NCBI GenBank assembly: GCA_022570935.1
Contig: JACZYU010000006.1
Coordinates: 1-39,940, forward strand
Reading direction: 5' to 3'
DNA length: 39,940 nucleotides
From: Planctomycetota bacterium
Lineage (GTDB): Bacteria > Planctomycetota > Brocadiia > Brocadiales > Scalinduaceae
Below are positions 8,925-17,287 of the stretch, in pieces. Within the stretch, counting starts at the first letter, position 1. Every line of letters begins with the position of its first letter. Both the position numbers and the translations under genes were made by a program. The notes beneath the pieces are model-generated. The model was not told the origin of the DNA and searched no databases. It saw nothing but the letters and a program-made list of their open reading frames with translations.

Positions 8925-10115
8925 TTAATGAGGTAAATCAGATTCGTAGACAGTGCCGGTGACGTACAAAAGTGGTGCATCTGCCAGGTTGATAACCTTC
9001 TTTTTTGGAAGTTTACGATCTTGTGAATCAAATAGAATCTCTACTGTTGGGCGTAAGGGTGAATCTTCATTAATCTCTACCACCGTACATATTGCCTTTG
9101 AATTTAATCTTACATAACTACCCAATGGAAAGCATGATAGTCTTGTAAGCAATAACCTCTTAACCTCATTAGAAAAAAGTTCTTTTTGGGTGCCTAATAT
9201 CAATTTCACTGCCTCATGAGGCATATAGCCCTTTCTCTGAGGTCTATGATGGGTCAAGGCTTCGTATACATCAACTACTCCTATAATCTTGGCGTAGTCA
9301 TGTATTTCATCTCCTTTAAGACCCCTTGGATATCCCTGGCCGCCCTCTCTTTCCTGTTCCTGGTAAGCTACATTGGCAATCCACGAATATTTCTCTCCAA
9401 GGGTTTGGAGTATCTTATATGTATAATACGGATGCTTCCTAATCTTCTCAATCTCAGATGCTGTCAGTTTCCCGTTTTTTTCTACGATTTCCTGTGGCAT
9501 AAAAACCATGCCAATGTCATGCAGGAGAGCTGTTATCCCTAATTCAATCAGTTGCTTACTTGAGTAGTTTACCCCTTTTCCCAACATTAAAGCGTAGATG
9601 CAGACGTTGACAGAATGCACTGCGAGGTTATCGGGTATATCTTTACCACCCTGTACAGCCTTTCCATAGAGAATACTGGCGGCTTTCTCTGTATTTACTA
9701 TTTCACTAACAATTTCCAATCCTTTATCTATAGTAAATCTCTGCTTCCTTTTTAAACTATTAAAGACGCCTTCTATAAAGTTACAACTACTTGTATATAA
9801 ATTCTCTATTCGTTTTTGTTTCTCTAATTCCTCTGAAGACGGAGCCGCTAACTCCTCTTCGCTGGGCAAATAAATATTTTCAAGTGATTTTACATCAGGC
9901 GTTACAAATAGTTCCTCTTTTTTGGACTCAGTTTTAGCTTCAGTAGGCAAGTCAAACTCGCTTATCTCTTCAGCGCCAGTCTCCTCTTCTTGTGTTATTT
10001 TTACAACTTCTTCCTTATCTTCCTTGAGACTTGCCAAATCTCTTATTTTAACTTCTTCCTTCTGCTTTTTTTCCGGAACTTTGCCCCGTTTAATTAGATC
10101 TGATAGTCTGGCCAT
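8925..10115 (-). CDS. HD-GYP domain phosphodiesterase
   Basis: 396 residues. The first ~110 are acidic/lysine-rich and probably disordered. The HD-GYP domain follows: HSVNVCIYALMLG, the HD pair in LLHDIGM (about residues 197-201), HPYYTYKILQ, then GGQGYPRGLKGDEI (GYP near 260) and AKIIGVVDVYEALTHHRPQR. HD-GYP proteins hydrolyse cyclic di-GMP; the metal-binding H, HD and H residues all appear present. A short C-terminal domain (LGSYVRLNSKAICTVVEINE) resembles the beta extension found behind HD-GYP in some proteins. It starts 13 bases after the ExeA-like ATPase, so the two are probably co-transcribed, and it may regulate secretion, motility or surface attachment. Confidence 0.88.
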   Translation of the reverse strand: MARLSDLIKRGKVPEKKQKEEVKIRDLASLKEDKEEVVKITQEEETGAEEISEFDLPTEAKTESKKEELFVTPDVKSLENIYLPSEEELAAPSSEELEKQKRIENLYTSSCNFIEGVFNSLKRKQRFTIDKGLEIVSEIVNTEKAASILYGKAVQGGKDIPDNLAVHSVNVCIYALMLGKGVNYSSKQLIELGITALLHDIGMVFMPQEIVEKNGKLTASEIEKIRKHPYYTYKILQTLGEKYSWIANVAYQEQEREGGQGYPRGLKGDEIHDYAKIIGVVDVYEALTHHRPQRKGYMPHEAVKLILGTQKELFSNEVKRLLLTRLSCFPLGSYVRLNSKAICTVVEINEDSPLRPTVEILFDSQDRKLPKKKVINLADAPLLYVTGTVYESDLPH

Positions 10116-10128
10116 AACTTATTGTCTC

Positions 10129-10557
10129 TTATCTTTTTGTATCGTCGATTAATTTTTGAATTATTTTGGAGTCGATTAATTCTGCTTTAGTACTGAATCC
10201 GTCGAGAAGGGCAAGATCGCAAATATTATTTATCTCTCTCGGCACCCCTCCGGTGTGAGAATAAATCTTCTCAATAGCCTCTTTTGTAATTATATTCTTC
10301 TTCAAGCCGGCAACTTTCAATCGAAATATTATATATTTTATCGTGTCGTTAAAATCAAGAGGTTTTAAATGATATCTTATAGATATCCTGGAATCGAGTT
10401 GTTTTATCTTTTCAACCTTTTCTCGAAGTTCGGGTTGTCCTATAAGGATTAACGTTACGAGAAATTTGTCATTCAGTTGGAAGTTTAAGAGCAATCTCAA
10501 TTCCTCCAGGGTTGTATCACTTTCTATGGCTTGAGCTTCATCAATTACAACTATGGT
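10129..10557 (-). CDS. ExeA/GspA-like AAA ATPase, C-terminal part (after frameshift)
   Basis: About 142 residues beginning at the slip site: Walker B VVIDEAQAI, then LRLLLNFQLNDKFLVTLILIGQPEL (sensor region), LDSRISIRYHLKPLDF and a C-terminal helical lid (TGGVPREINNICDLALLDG). It continues, in the -1 frame, the N-terminal fragment at 10551-10928. Together they give about 265 residues, normal for the ExeA-type ATPases associated with type II secretion and pilus assembly. The first in-frame start alone would be at 10500, which removes Walker B, so an independently translated fragment would be inactive. Confidence 0.75.
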   Translation of the reverse strand, partial: TIVVIDEAQAIESDTTLEELRLLLNFQLNDKFLVTLILIGQPELREKVEKIKQLDSRISIRYHLKPLDFNDTIKYIIFRLKVAGLKKNIITKEAIEKIYSHTGGVPREINNICDLALLDGFSTKAELIDSKIIQKLIDDTKR

Positions 10558-10928
10558 TTTTTTCCTTTATTCAGATTTTCCAACATCGTCTCATTAAGGG
10601 CGTGAAGCATGCCAGCTTTGTCGTCAACTGATTTTTCAACACCTAATTGATAAAGAATTTCTTTAAGAAGGTCAGTAGGGGAGAGGCATGGATTAGCAAT
10701 AAGTCCTATTTCATATTTATCACTTGAAAGCTCCTGAATAAAAACCCGACTAAGAGTTGTTTTTCCACAACCAATCTCGCCTGTTAACATTGCCGCCCCT
10801 TTCTGCGATTTTGTTGCATATAAAAGCCTCATTAGCGCCTCTTCATGTTGTGCCGAACGGTATAAAAAGCGAGGATCGGGAACATTCTCAAAGGGAAGGG
10901 TATGAAGTCCCCAATATTCTTCGTACAA
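10551..10928 (-). CDS. ExeA/GspA-like AAA ATPase, N-terminal part
   Basis: 125 residues starting MYEEYWGLHTLPFENVPDPR, the hallmark N-terminus of this family, with SAQHEEALMRLLYA and the Walker A loop GEIGCGKTT at about residues 50-58. It ends NLNKGKKP-stop right after seven A residues (T7 at 10557-10563 on the plus strand). A -1 slip on A AAA AAA joins it exactly to the Walker B fragment. This could be programmed frameshifting, polymerase slippage, a recent inactivating deletion or a homopolymer error. It lies upstream of the HD-GYP gene. Confidence 0.75.
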   Translation of the reverse strand: MYEEYWGLHTLPFENVPDPRFLYRSAQHEEALMRLLYATKSQKGAAMLTGEIGCGKTTLSRVFIQELSSDKYEIGLIANPCLSPTDLLKEILYQLGVEKSVDDKAGMLHALNETMLENLNKGKKP

Positions 10929-11760
10929 GTAAATGGTCTCCTTATTTTACCTTTATATGACTCAATATTTGGGAAATTTAAATATTGAGGTTTTACTATG
11001 GACTTGATCAAGTAAAACTATAATCACAGATTTCGACATCTAATCTGTTGTTGTTATTGTAAAGGCAGCAAATTTGTTAATTTTAACCAGTCTTTAGATT
11101 AATACTAATATGCGGTGAAAAATCTAATTACAGACTCTATCTAACATAAAACGTTCTGATTTAATCATAAATGGCATACCTTGTCAAACAATTTTAACCA
11201 GTAAGCCCTTTGTTTTATTAGAGATAGCTAAAAGAATATGATTAATAAAGAACATCTGGAATTTGAAGAAGTTTGAGTATACCTGAAGGAAATAACAGTT
11301 AATTTTGGATTTGACGTTTTTGCGAAGGATTGTTATTATTCAATAAATTAACTCCTTCGGTCGCAATTTATGGCATTTTGCTCCACAAAATGAAAGAAAC
11401 TTGCACTGATAACTGTAGACTATCATTGTAGTGCAAAGAATAAGTTTTATAAGATGCAATATTTCAACAACTTATAGAATCTCCGATATTAACTCCTTTT
11501 AGTCGGACTGGAAAACGTGCTCCACAATAATTTGACATAGGGGTGAGCTTACCTGTCTGCCGACAGGCAGGCAAACCCATTATTATTTTTGTCACCCGCC
11601 TATAAGCAGGCGGGCGACCTACAATATTATTAAAATGCAGGGTAGGTTTCTAACCCACCATCATATACGTCTCATTGAAAAGCAACCTACATTTATTCTA
11701 TAAAAGTTTTGTTTTGCACAGCAAAACATTAATAAATTAGCGATTGAAAGGAGCTAATTT
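10929..11760. other. Long intergenic region with several palindromes upstream of argC
   Basis: No gene is seen in 830 bases. There is a small hairpin CATTTTG/CAAAATG at 11374-11392, a GC-rich palindromic segment at 11552-11572 (CCTGTCTGCCGACAGGCAGG), and a perfect hairpin CCCGCCT-ATAAGC-AGGCGGG at 11595-11614. Two stretches near 11349 and 11490 share the frame TTAACTCCTT...GTCG...TGCTCCACAA and may be decayed copies of one element. The argC Shine-Dalgarno AGGAG is at the right end. Confidence 0.45.
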
Positions 11761-12777
11761 ATGATCAAAGTTGGAATTATCGGGGCGACAGCATATACAA
11801 GCTTAGAACTGATAAAGATTCTACTACGTCACCCTGAGGTGGATATAGCGTATCTTGGTTCCAGAAGAGAAGAAAACGCAAGGATTTCTGACATCTTTCC
11901 GGTTTTAGCAGGTACATTTGATAAGTCTTGTTCGCAAATGGCACAGAAGATTGTACCAAAAGGTGTAGATATGGTTTTTGTTACGCTTCCTCCTGTGGTC
12001 TCCATGCAATATGTTCCGGGATTCCTGGATGCGGGTATAAAGGTAGTAGATTTGAGTGCTGACTACAGATTTCAGGAGAAATCTATATATGAAAGATGGT
12101 ACAAAACTAAACATACAGATCCTTCGGGATTGGAAGCCGCAGTCTATGGTCTTCCGGAGATATTCAGAGCAGAAATTAAAAAGGCAACTTTAGTTGCAAA
12201 TCCCGGATGTTATCCCACCTCTGCAATCATTGGTTTAGCTCCGTTGCTTATAAAGGATTATGTTCACACCGATGATATAATCATTGATGCCAAATCCGGA
12301 ATCTCCGGTCGGGGGCGTGAGTCTAATAAGGATACCCATTATTGTGAATGTAATGAGAATATCGAGGCTTATAATGTGGGAGAACACCGGCATACACCAG
12401 AGATTGAAAATATACTTTCTGTAATCGGGAAGTCAGAAACGACAGTTTGTTTCACTCCGCATTTAGTTCCAATGGACAGGGGTATTCTCTGTACAATATA
12501 TGTTAAAATGAAAAATGAAATCTCTAGTAAAGAAATCATAACTTTATATAATGATTTTTATTCAGAAGAACCTTTTGTTCGAATCAAGACAGATGATAAA
12601 CTTCCGAGGACCAAGGATGTTGTTAATACAAATCTTTGTGAGATAGCAATCAGGATAGTTGGCACACGTGCTGTAATTTTATCTAGTATAGATAACCTGA
12701 TAAAAGGTGCATCCGGGCAGGCAGTTCAAAACATGAATATAATGTATGGTTTTAATGAAACAACCGGACTTTTGTAG
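11761..12777 (+). CDS. argC: N-acetyl-gamma-glutamyl-phosphate reductase
   Basis: 338 residues, the usual length. It catalyses the NADPH-dependent reduction of N-acetylglutamyl phosphate to the semialdehyde in arginine synthesis. The N-terminal nucleotide-binding motif VGIIGATAYTSLELI and the active-site cysteine C150 in NPGCYPTS are visible, along with VVDLSADYRF, KSGISGRGRE and FTPHLVPMDRGI. The ATG has AGGAG eight bases upstream. It is followed 55 bases later by gltX; the spacer contains a weak 7-bp hairpin (12777-12800). No other arg genes are in view. Confidence 0.96.
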   Translation: MIKVGIIGATAYTSLELIKILLRHPEVDIAYLGSRREENARISDIFPVLAGTFDKSCSQMAQKIVPKGVDMVFVTLPPVVSMQYVPGFLDAGIKVVDLSADYRFQEKSIYERWYKTKHTDPSGLEAAVYGLPEIFRAEIKKATLVANPGCYPTSAIIGLAPLLIKDYVHTDDIIIDAKSGISGRGRESNKDTHYCECNENIEAYNVGEHRHTPEIENILSVIGKSETTVCFTPHLVPMDRGILCTIYVKMKNEISSKEIITLYNDFYSEEPFVRIKTDDKLPRTKDVVNTNLCEIAIRIVGTRAVILSSIDNLIKGASGQAVQNMNIMYGFNETTGLL

Positions 12778-12832
12778 AATAGATTTTTCAATTTCTATTC
12801 CGGTTCAAAATATTGTTTAAGAAACGAAAAAA

Positions 12833-14146
12833 ATGACTTCAAAAGTAAAGGTAAGGTTTCCTCCAAGTCCAACAGGTTTCCTGCATATTGGAGGAGCAAG
12901 AACAGCTCTTTATAACTGGCTTTTTGCCAGACACAATAACGGGAAATTTATTCTGAGGATCGAAGATACTGACCAACAACGTTCTACTGAAGAGGCGACT
13001 CAAGCGATCCTGGACAGTTTGACATGGCTGGGTTTGGACTGGGATGAAGGCCCGTATCATCAGAGCGAGAGGCTTGAAATTTACAGTGAATACGTGGAGA
13101 AATTGCTGAAGGAGGGCAAGGCTTTTCATGTGGATGATCCTGAAAAAGGCAGGGCAGTACGTTTTAAGCTAACAGGTGAGCTTACGGATTTTGATGATTT
13201 GGTTCATGGAAACATAAAATCCGACACCTCGCTTATCGAAGACTTCGTTATCCAGAAAGCGGATGGTTTTCCCACTTATAATTTTGCATGTGTTGTTGAT
13301 GATGGAGTAATGGAAATAACACACGTGATTCGGGGTGATGACCATTTGTCTAATACGCCAAGGCAGGTTGCCCTTTATAAAGCTTTGGGTTTTGAATTAC
13401 CAAAGTTTGCACACATCCCGATGATTCTCGGAGAGGATGGCTCCCGTATGAGCAAGCGTCACGGGGCAACGTCTGTAACTGAATATCGCGAAAATGGTTA
13501 TTTGCCGGACGCCTTGGTTAATTTTATTGCACTTCTTGGCTGGTCACCCGGACATGATCAAGAGTTATTAACCAGGCAGGAGATGATAGAGAAGTTTACC
13601 CTGAAACGAGTCAATAAGACCAGCGCACGCTTTGACTATACAAAGCTTGACTGGATGAACGGCAAGTACATTCAGGGCTTACCGGTTGAAGACCTCGTCA
13701 GTAAATTACGCCCATATATAAAAGATGCAAATTTGGATAATGGAGTATTTACAGATGAATGGTTGTACAAGTTGGTAGAATTATATAAGGAAAGGTTTAG
13801 AACATTACCAGAGTTTGTAACGCTGGCATCCCCATTCTTTACTGATGAAATTGAATATGAAGATGCTGCAGTACAGAAACATCTGAAAAAAGGCAATCCT
13901 TCTCTGATAAAAGATGCTTATAATAAACTGAAAGAGGTCAAGGATTTTTCATCAATTACAGAACTAGAAGATTGTTTACGGTCGATAACAATCGAACACA
14001 GTGTTGGCTTTGGCAAATTGGCACAGCCTATAAGGGTTGCGATTATAGGTAAAAGTGCAAGCGCTGGAATCTTTGAAACTTTAGAACTGTTAGGTAAAGA
14101 AAAGACACTAAAACGACTGGAATATACAATAAATACTTTTTTGTAA
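12833..14146 (+). CDS. gltX: Glutamyl-tRNA synthetase lacking the zinc-binding segment
   Basis: 437 residues; bacterial GltX is usually about 465-490. The class I HIGH-type motif PSPTGFLHIGGARTAL is near residue 10, and RMSKRHG (KMSKS type) is at about 205-211. The rest aligns well with the family (LRIEDTD, PTYNFACVVDD, THVIRGDDH, LGWSPG). Between EGKAF and RAVRF, where E. coli GltX has about 40 residues including the CxC...C zinc ligands, there are only a few residues (HVDDPEKG), so this copy cannot bind zinc there. It is in frame with no sign of decay. No clear Shine-Dalgarno. It may also charge tRNA-Gln if gatCAB is present elsewhere. Confidence 0.95.
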   Translation: MTSKVKVRFPPSPTGFLHIGGARTALYNWLFARHNNGKFILRIEDTDQQRSTEEATQAILDSLTWLGLDWDEGPYHQSERLEIYSEYVEKLLKEGKAFHVDDPEKGRAVRFKLTGELTDFDDLVHGNIKSDTSLIEDFVIQKADGFPTYNFACVVDDGVMEITHVIRGDDHLSNTPRQVALYKALGFELPKFAHIPMILGEDGSRMSKRHGATSVTEYRENGYLPDALVNFIALLGWSPGHDQELLTRQEMIEKFTLKRVNKTSARFDYTKLDWMNGKYIQGLPVEDLVSKLRPYIKDANLDNGVFTDEWLYKLVELYKERFRTLPEFVTLASPFFTDEIEYEDAAVQKHLKKGNPSLIKDAYNKLKEVKDFSSITELEDCLRSITIEHSVGFGKLAQPIRVAIIGKSASAGIFETLELLGKEKTLKRLEYTINTFL

Positions 14147-14153
14147 AATTTAA

Positions 14154-14717
14154 ATGACAATCAGGGCCTTCATTGCAATAGAAATAGATAGTGGGATTAA
14201 AGACAGGCTATCTGAATACCTGAATCAGTTAAAGAAAACAGGCGCTTCTGTTAAGTGGGTTGCTCCTGAGAATATCCACTTAACTTTGAAATTTATTGGA
14301 TATATAGAGGAGGAAACTCTTCCAGACTTGAATAAAATTATTAGTGATGCCGTCTCTTGTCTGGGCCCATTCACTATTAGTATAGGAGATATTGGTGCAT
14401 TTCCAAATTTCAAGAAACCGCGTGTAGTTTTTGTTTGTGTACAGGATAAAGGAAATAATCTTTTAAATATCTATGAAAGGCTCGACAAGGGTATTGAGAA
14501 ACTTGGAATAAAAAGGGAATCCAAAAAGCATGTCGGGCATATTACACTTGGAAGAATTAAATCACAGAAAAATATATCCAAACTTACAAGTGTTTTAAAT
14601 TCCGGAACAAAATGTTCCTTTGGCGTTGAAAAGGTAAGTTATATCTCTCTGATGCAAAGCAAGTTAACTCCAGCAGGGCCAATTTATACGAAATTAAACA
14701 ATTTTATGCTAAATTAA
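14154..14717 (+). CDS. thpR: RNA 2',3'-cyclic phosphodiesterase (LigT-like)
   Basis: 187 residues of the 2H phosphoesterase family. The two catalytic HxT motifs are HLTLKFIG (about residues 41-48) and HITLGRIK (about 125-132). N-terminal MTIRAFIAIEIDSGIKDRL and KWVAPENIHLTLKF are typical of bacterial ThpR/LigT, which opens 2',3'-cyclic phosphates on RNA ends. It begins 7 bases after gltX and ends one base before the next ATG, so it is part of a tight operon of translation/RNA-related genes. No Shine-Dalgarno is visible. Confidence 0.92.
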   Translation: MTIRAFIAIEIDSGIKDRLSEYLNQLKKTGASVKWVAPENIHLTLKFIGYIEEETLPDLNKIISDAVSCLGPFTISIGDIGAFPNFKKPRVVFVCVQDKGNNLLNIYERLDKGIEKLGIKRESKKHVGHITLGRIKSQKNISKLTSVLNSGTKCSFGVEKVSYISLMQSKLTPAGPIYTKLNNFMLN

Positions 14718-14718
14718 A

Positions 14719-15243
14719 ATGAAAAAAGGTAAACTCAAATATTCTCTAGAACACAACTGGGTTGAGCTTAAGAGAAAAGTTGTAACAATTGGTGTAACTG
14801 ATTACTTTATAGATGAACTTGGCGACCTGATAGATCTTTGCTTACCAAAAGTTAATGAGGATATTATTCTTGGTATTTCTTATGGTGAAATAGAATCCAT
14901 TAATGTTCTTCATGATTTAATAGCACCTTTAATGGGTGCGATTGTAAAGGTAAACTTAGATTTGGTTACCACTTTAAGGGTATTGCAGAAGAATCCATTT
15001 GATGATGGTTGGCTCATCAAAGTCAGGATAACAGACCCTGAGCAACTTGATGCCCTTATGGATGAAGATGAATATGAAGAGTACAAGAAAAGTATTAAAA
15101 AAAAGGGGAAAGAAGCTGTAAAGAAAAAAGTAAAGGTAGAGGAAAAAGAGAAGGCAAAAGCAAAAGAAGGGAAGGATAAGGCAGAGAGGAAGAAAAAAAC
15201 AGAGCAGAAAAAGAAAGTAGTGAGAAAGAGTAAGAAGCGGTAA
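14719..15243 (+). CDS. GcvH-like protein without the lipoyl lysine, with a lysine-rich tail
   Basis: 174 residues. Residues 1-~115 match the glycine cleavage H-protein fold: YSLEHNWVELK, IGVTDYFIDELGDLIDLCLP, ISYGEIESINVLHDLIAPLMG, NPFDDGWLIKVRITDPEQLDAL. The lipoyl-carrying lysine of the ESVKAVSD-type motif is replaced by Asn62 (codon AAT at 14902-14904), so it cannot carry the aminomethyl-lipoyl arm. Residues ~120-174 form a highly basic Lys/Glu tail. The fold is probably reused for another task, perhaps binding a protein or nucleic acid; that is inference. It lies one base after thpR, without a Shine-Dalgarno, in the gltX-thpR-tyrS cluster. Confidence 0.85.
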   Translation: MKKGKLKYSLEHNWVELKRKVVTIGVTDYFIDELGDLIDLCLPKVNEDIILGISYGEIESINVLHDLIAPLMGAIVKVNLDLVTTLRVLQKNPFDDGWLIKVRITDPEQLDALMDEDEYEEYKKSIKKKGKEAVKKKVKVEEKEKAKAKEGKDKAERKKKTEQKKKVVRKSKKR

Positions 15244-15300
15244 ATGAGTTTCATTAAAAAAAAATATTACTTCCATTGACAGAATGTGCTTGACTTAAAA

Positions 15301-16041
15301 ATGCCTGATAATAAACGTTGGAATATAGGAGATATATTTAAGGTTTTCCTGTTTTATTTCTTCATGATGCTGGTTGGAATACCTGTTTTTTTAAGAGTAT
15401 CAAAACAAATATTTAGATTTGATTTAATAGAAGTATTTGGGCAGAACACTATACTCCTTGGTCTGTCTCTAGTTGTAAATATTTTGACCTGTCTGTATGT
15501 TTTCTATATTATTCGGGTAGGATATGGTTTGCCTGTAACATCATTAGGTTTTACAGTTCACAACTGGAAACGTGATGTGATAATTGGCCTTAAATATTAT
15601 CTGGTAGTTCTTCCTGTTATAATTCTAGCCGGTTTTGTAGTAGATTTTGTTCTAAGAATATTTGGTATAGTACCTGAGCAGCAAGACATTATTAATAAAA
15701 TCCTGAATGAGGACTCTTTGGGAGTCCTTACTTTCATGTTTTTCTTTGGTATGTTAGCTGCACCTGTTGTTGAGGAGCTTCTTTTCAGGGGATTTCTTCA
15801 GACTGCAGTAAGAACTACTTTCGGCAAGCAAAAAGCCATCTTAATTAGTGGATTCCTGTTTGCTTTGGTACATCTAAATGCCCATGTGTTTTTGCAGATA
15901 TTTATCCTGGGACTTCTGTTAGCTTATCTATTTGAGAAGACTAAATCATTAATAGCACCAATAACTGTCCATATCTGCCACAATACTGCTATATTAGCTT
16001 TCTTGATTTCTTTTAAACACATTCTAAAAAGTCATGTTTAA
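15301..16041 (+). CDS. CPBP family intramembrane metalloprotease
   Basis: About 246 residues with six or more hydrophobic segments (VFLFYFFMMLVGIPVFL, LGLSLVVNILTCLYVFYII, YYLVVLPVIILAGFVVDFVL and others). The CPBP (Rce1/abortive-infection) signatures are present in order: EELLFRGFLQ (EExxxR), FALVHLNAH (FxxxH) and HICHNT (HxxxN type), supplying the Glu and His metal ligands. In bacteria these membrane proteases have varied roles; no substrate can be inferred. I list the ATG at 15301; a GTG at 15286 adds five residues and neither has a clear ribosome-binding site. It overlaps tyrS by 8 bases. Confidence 0.85.
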   Translation: MPDNKRWNIGDIFKVFLFYFFMMLVGIPVFLRVSKQIFRFDLIEVFGQNTILLGLSLVVNILTCLYVFYIIRVGYGLPVTSLGFTVHNWKRDVIIGLKYYLVVLPVIILAGFVVDFVLRIFGIVPEQQDIINKILNEDSLGVLTFMFFFGMLAAPVVEELLFRGFLQTAVRTTFGKQKAILISGFLFALVHLNAHVFLQIFILGLLLAYLFEKTKSLIAPITVHICHNTAILAFLISFKHILKSHV

Positions 16042-17278
16042 GGGCATTGAAGAACAACTGAATATTATTAAACGCGGAGTTGTAGAAATCGTCCGCGAAG
16101 AAGAACTCATCGAGAAACTGCAGAGGTCAATAAAGACCAAAACCCCCCTGCGAGCTAAATTAGGCCTTGATCCTACCGCACCGGATATACATATTGGAAA
16201 TGCTGTCCCGATTCACAAGTTACGTAATTTCCAGGAACTTGGCCATACGGCAGTATTAATAATTGGAGACTATACTGCAATTGTAGGCGATCCGTCTGGT
16301 GTGAATAAGACACGGCCTCAACTTTCACACGAAGACATAAAGGAGAATACGAGAACGTACTTAGATCAAATAGGAAAGATACTGGATATAGACAAGACTG
16401 AAATCCGTTACAATAGTGAATGGTTTAAGGAGATGAAATTTACCGATGTAATTACATTAGCCTCAAAGATGACAGTTGCCAGGATGCTGGAGAGAGATGA
16501 TTTTTCGAAAAGATATAGTTCTGGAGTTCCCATAAGTCTCCATGAATTTATTTATCCATTAATGCAGGGATATGATTCAATAATGGTAAGAAGTGATATT
16601 GAAATCGGTGGTACAGATCAGATATTCAGTCTGCTTGTTGGCCGTGATCTCCAAAGGGATAGAAATATGGAGCCACAGGTGGCACTCACCACTCCCTTAC
16701 TGGAAGGAATCGATGGGAACAAAAAGATGAGTAAAAGCCTGGGCAATTATATAGGCATATATGAAGAGCCAAAAGAAATCTTTGGTAAAACAATGAGGAT
16801 TGGTGACGATCTTATGCGTAAGTATTTTGAGTTGGCAACTGACATGACTATGGAAGAAATAGATAGTACATTAAAGGAGCATCCACGCCAGGCAAAGATT
16901 GTATTGGGGAAGGCTATTGTAAGCCGGTATTACAATGAGGAGATAGCCCGGGAAGTGGCGGAAGAATTCGACAGAGTTCATAAAGAACATAAACTTCCGG
17001 ACAACATTGCTAAATTAGATATAAAACTTCCACTATTAAAATTAGATGCGACAGCGACAATTAGCACAACTTATAAAATATGGTTAGTAAAATTATTGGT
17101 TGATCATGGCTTCGCATCTACTAACGGAGAAGCAAGGAGGTTGATTTCTCAAGGAGGAGTAAGTATTGACAATCATAAATATACAGATCCAGCACAAGAA
17201 GTTGATATAAAAAGCGGAATGATATTAAAAGTAGGAAAACGCCGATTTGCAGAGATTGTTATAACTCAACCTGGCTGA
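16034..17278 (+). CDS. tyrS: Tyrosyl-tRNA synthetase
   Basis: 414 residues, class I synthetase. The HIGH-type motif appears in PTAPDIHIGNAVP (about residues 48-60) and KMSKS in KKMSKSLGNYIG (about 229-240). LGHTAVLIIGDYTAIVGDPSG and the tyrosine pocket region LMQGYDSIMVRSDIEIGGTDQ are clear. The C-terminal ~65 residues form an S4 RNA-binding domain (LLVDHGFASTNGEARRLISQ). The sequence is of the type often named TyrZ rather than the E. coli-like form. It is the last gene of the argC-gltX-thpR-gcvH-like-CPBP-tyrS run, overlapping the CPBP gene by 8 bases, and its stop codon forms the loop of a terminator hairpin. Confidence 0.96.
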   Translation: MFKGIEEQLNIIKRGVVEIVREEELIEKLQRSIKTKTPLRAKLGLDPTAPDIHIGNAVPIHKLRNFQELGHTAVLIIGDYTAIVGDPSGVNKTRPQLSHEDIKENTRTYLDQIGKILDIDKTEIRYNSEWFKEMKFTDVITLASKMTVARMLERDDFSKRYSSGVPISLHEFIYPLMQGYDSIMVRSDIEIGGTDQIFSLLVGRDLQRDRNMEPQVALTTPLLEGIDGNKKMSKSLGNYIGIYEEPKEIFGKTMRIGDDLMRKYFELATDMTMEEIDSTLKEHPRQAKIVLGKAIVSRYYNEEIAREVAEEFDRVHKEHKLPDNIAKLDIKLPLLKLDATATISTTYKIWLVKLLVDHGFASTNGEARRLISQGGVSIDNHKYTDPAQEVDIKSGMILKVGKRRFAEIVITQPG

Positions 17279-17287
17279 GCCAGGTTG
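17267..17287 (+). terminator. Terminator hairpin with the tyrS stop codon in its loop
   Basis: CAACCTGGC (17267-17275), loop TGA (the tyrS stop, 17276-17278), GCCAGGTTG (17279-17287): a perfect 9-bp stem followed by TTAAAT. A second small hairpin GAAAACC-TAC-GGTTTTC follows at 17294-17310. Confidence 0.6.

Noticed and set aside
10929-11760. Riboswitch or T-box leader for argC
   Set aside because: No conserved leader motifs could be found and the hairpins are GC-rich repeats like those in other gaps.
14910-15276. Phe/Ser/Leu-rich minus-strand ORFs of 100-114 residues
   Set aside because: They are mirror images of the lysine-rich tail of the GcvH-like gene; lysine codons read as Phe/Leu/Ser on the opposite strand.
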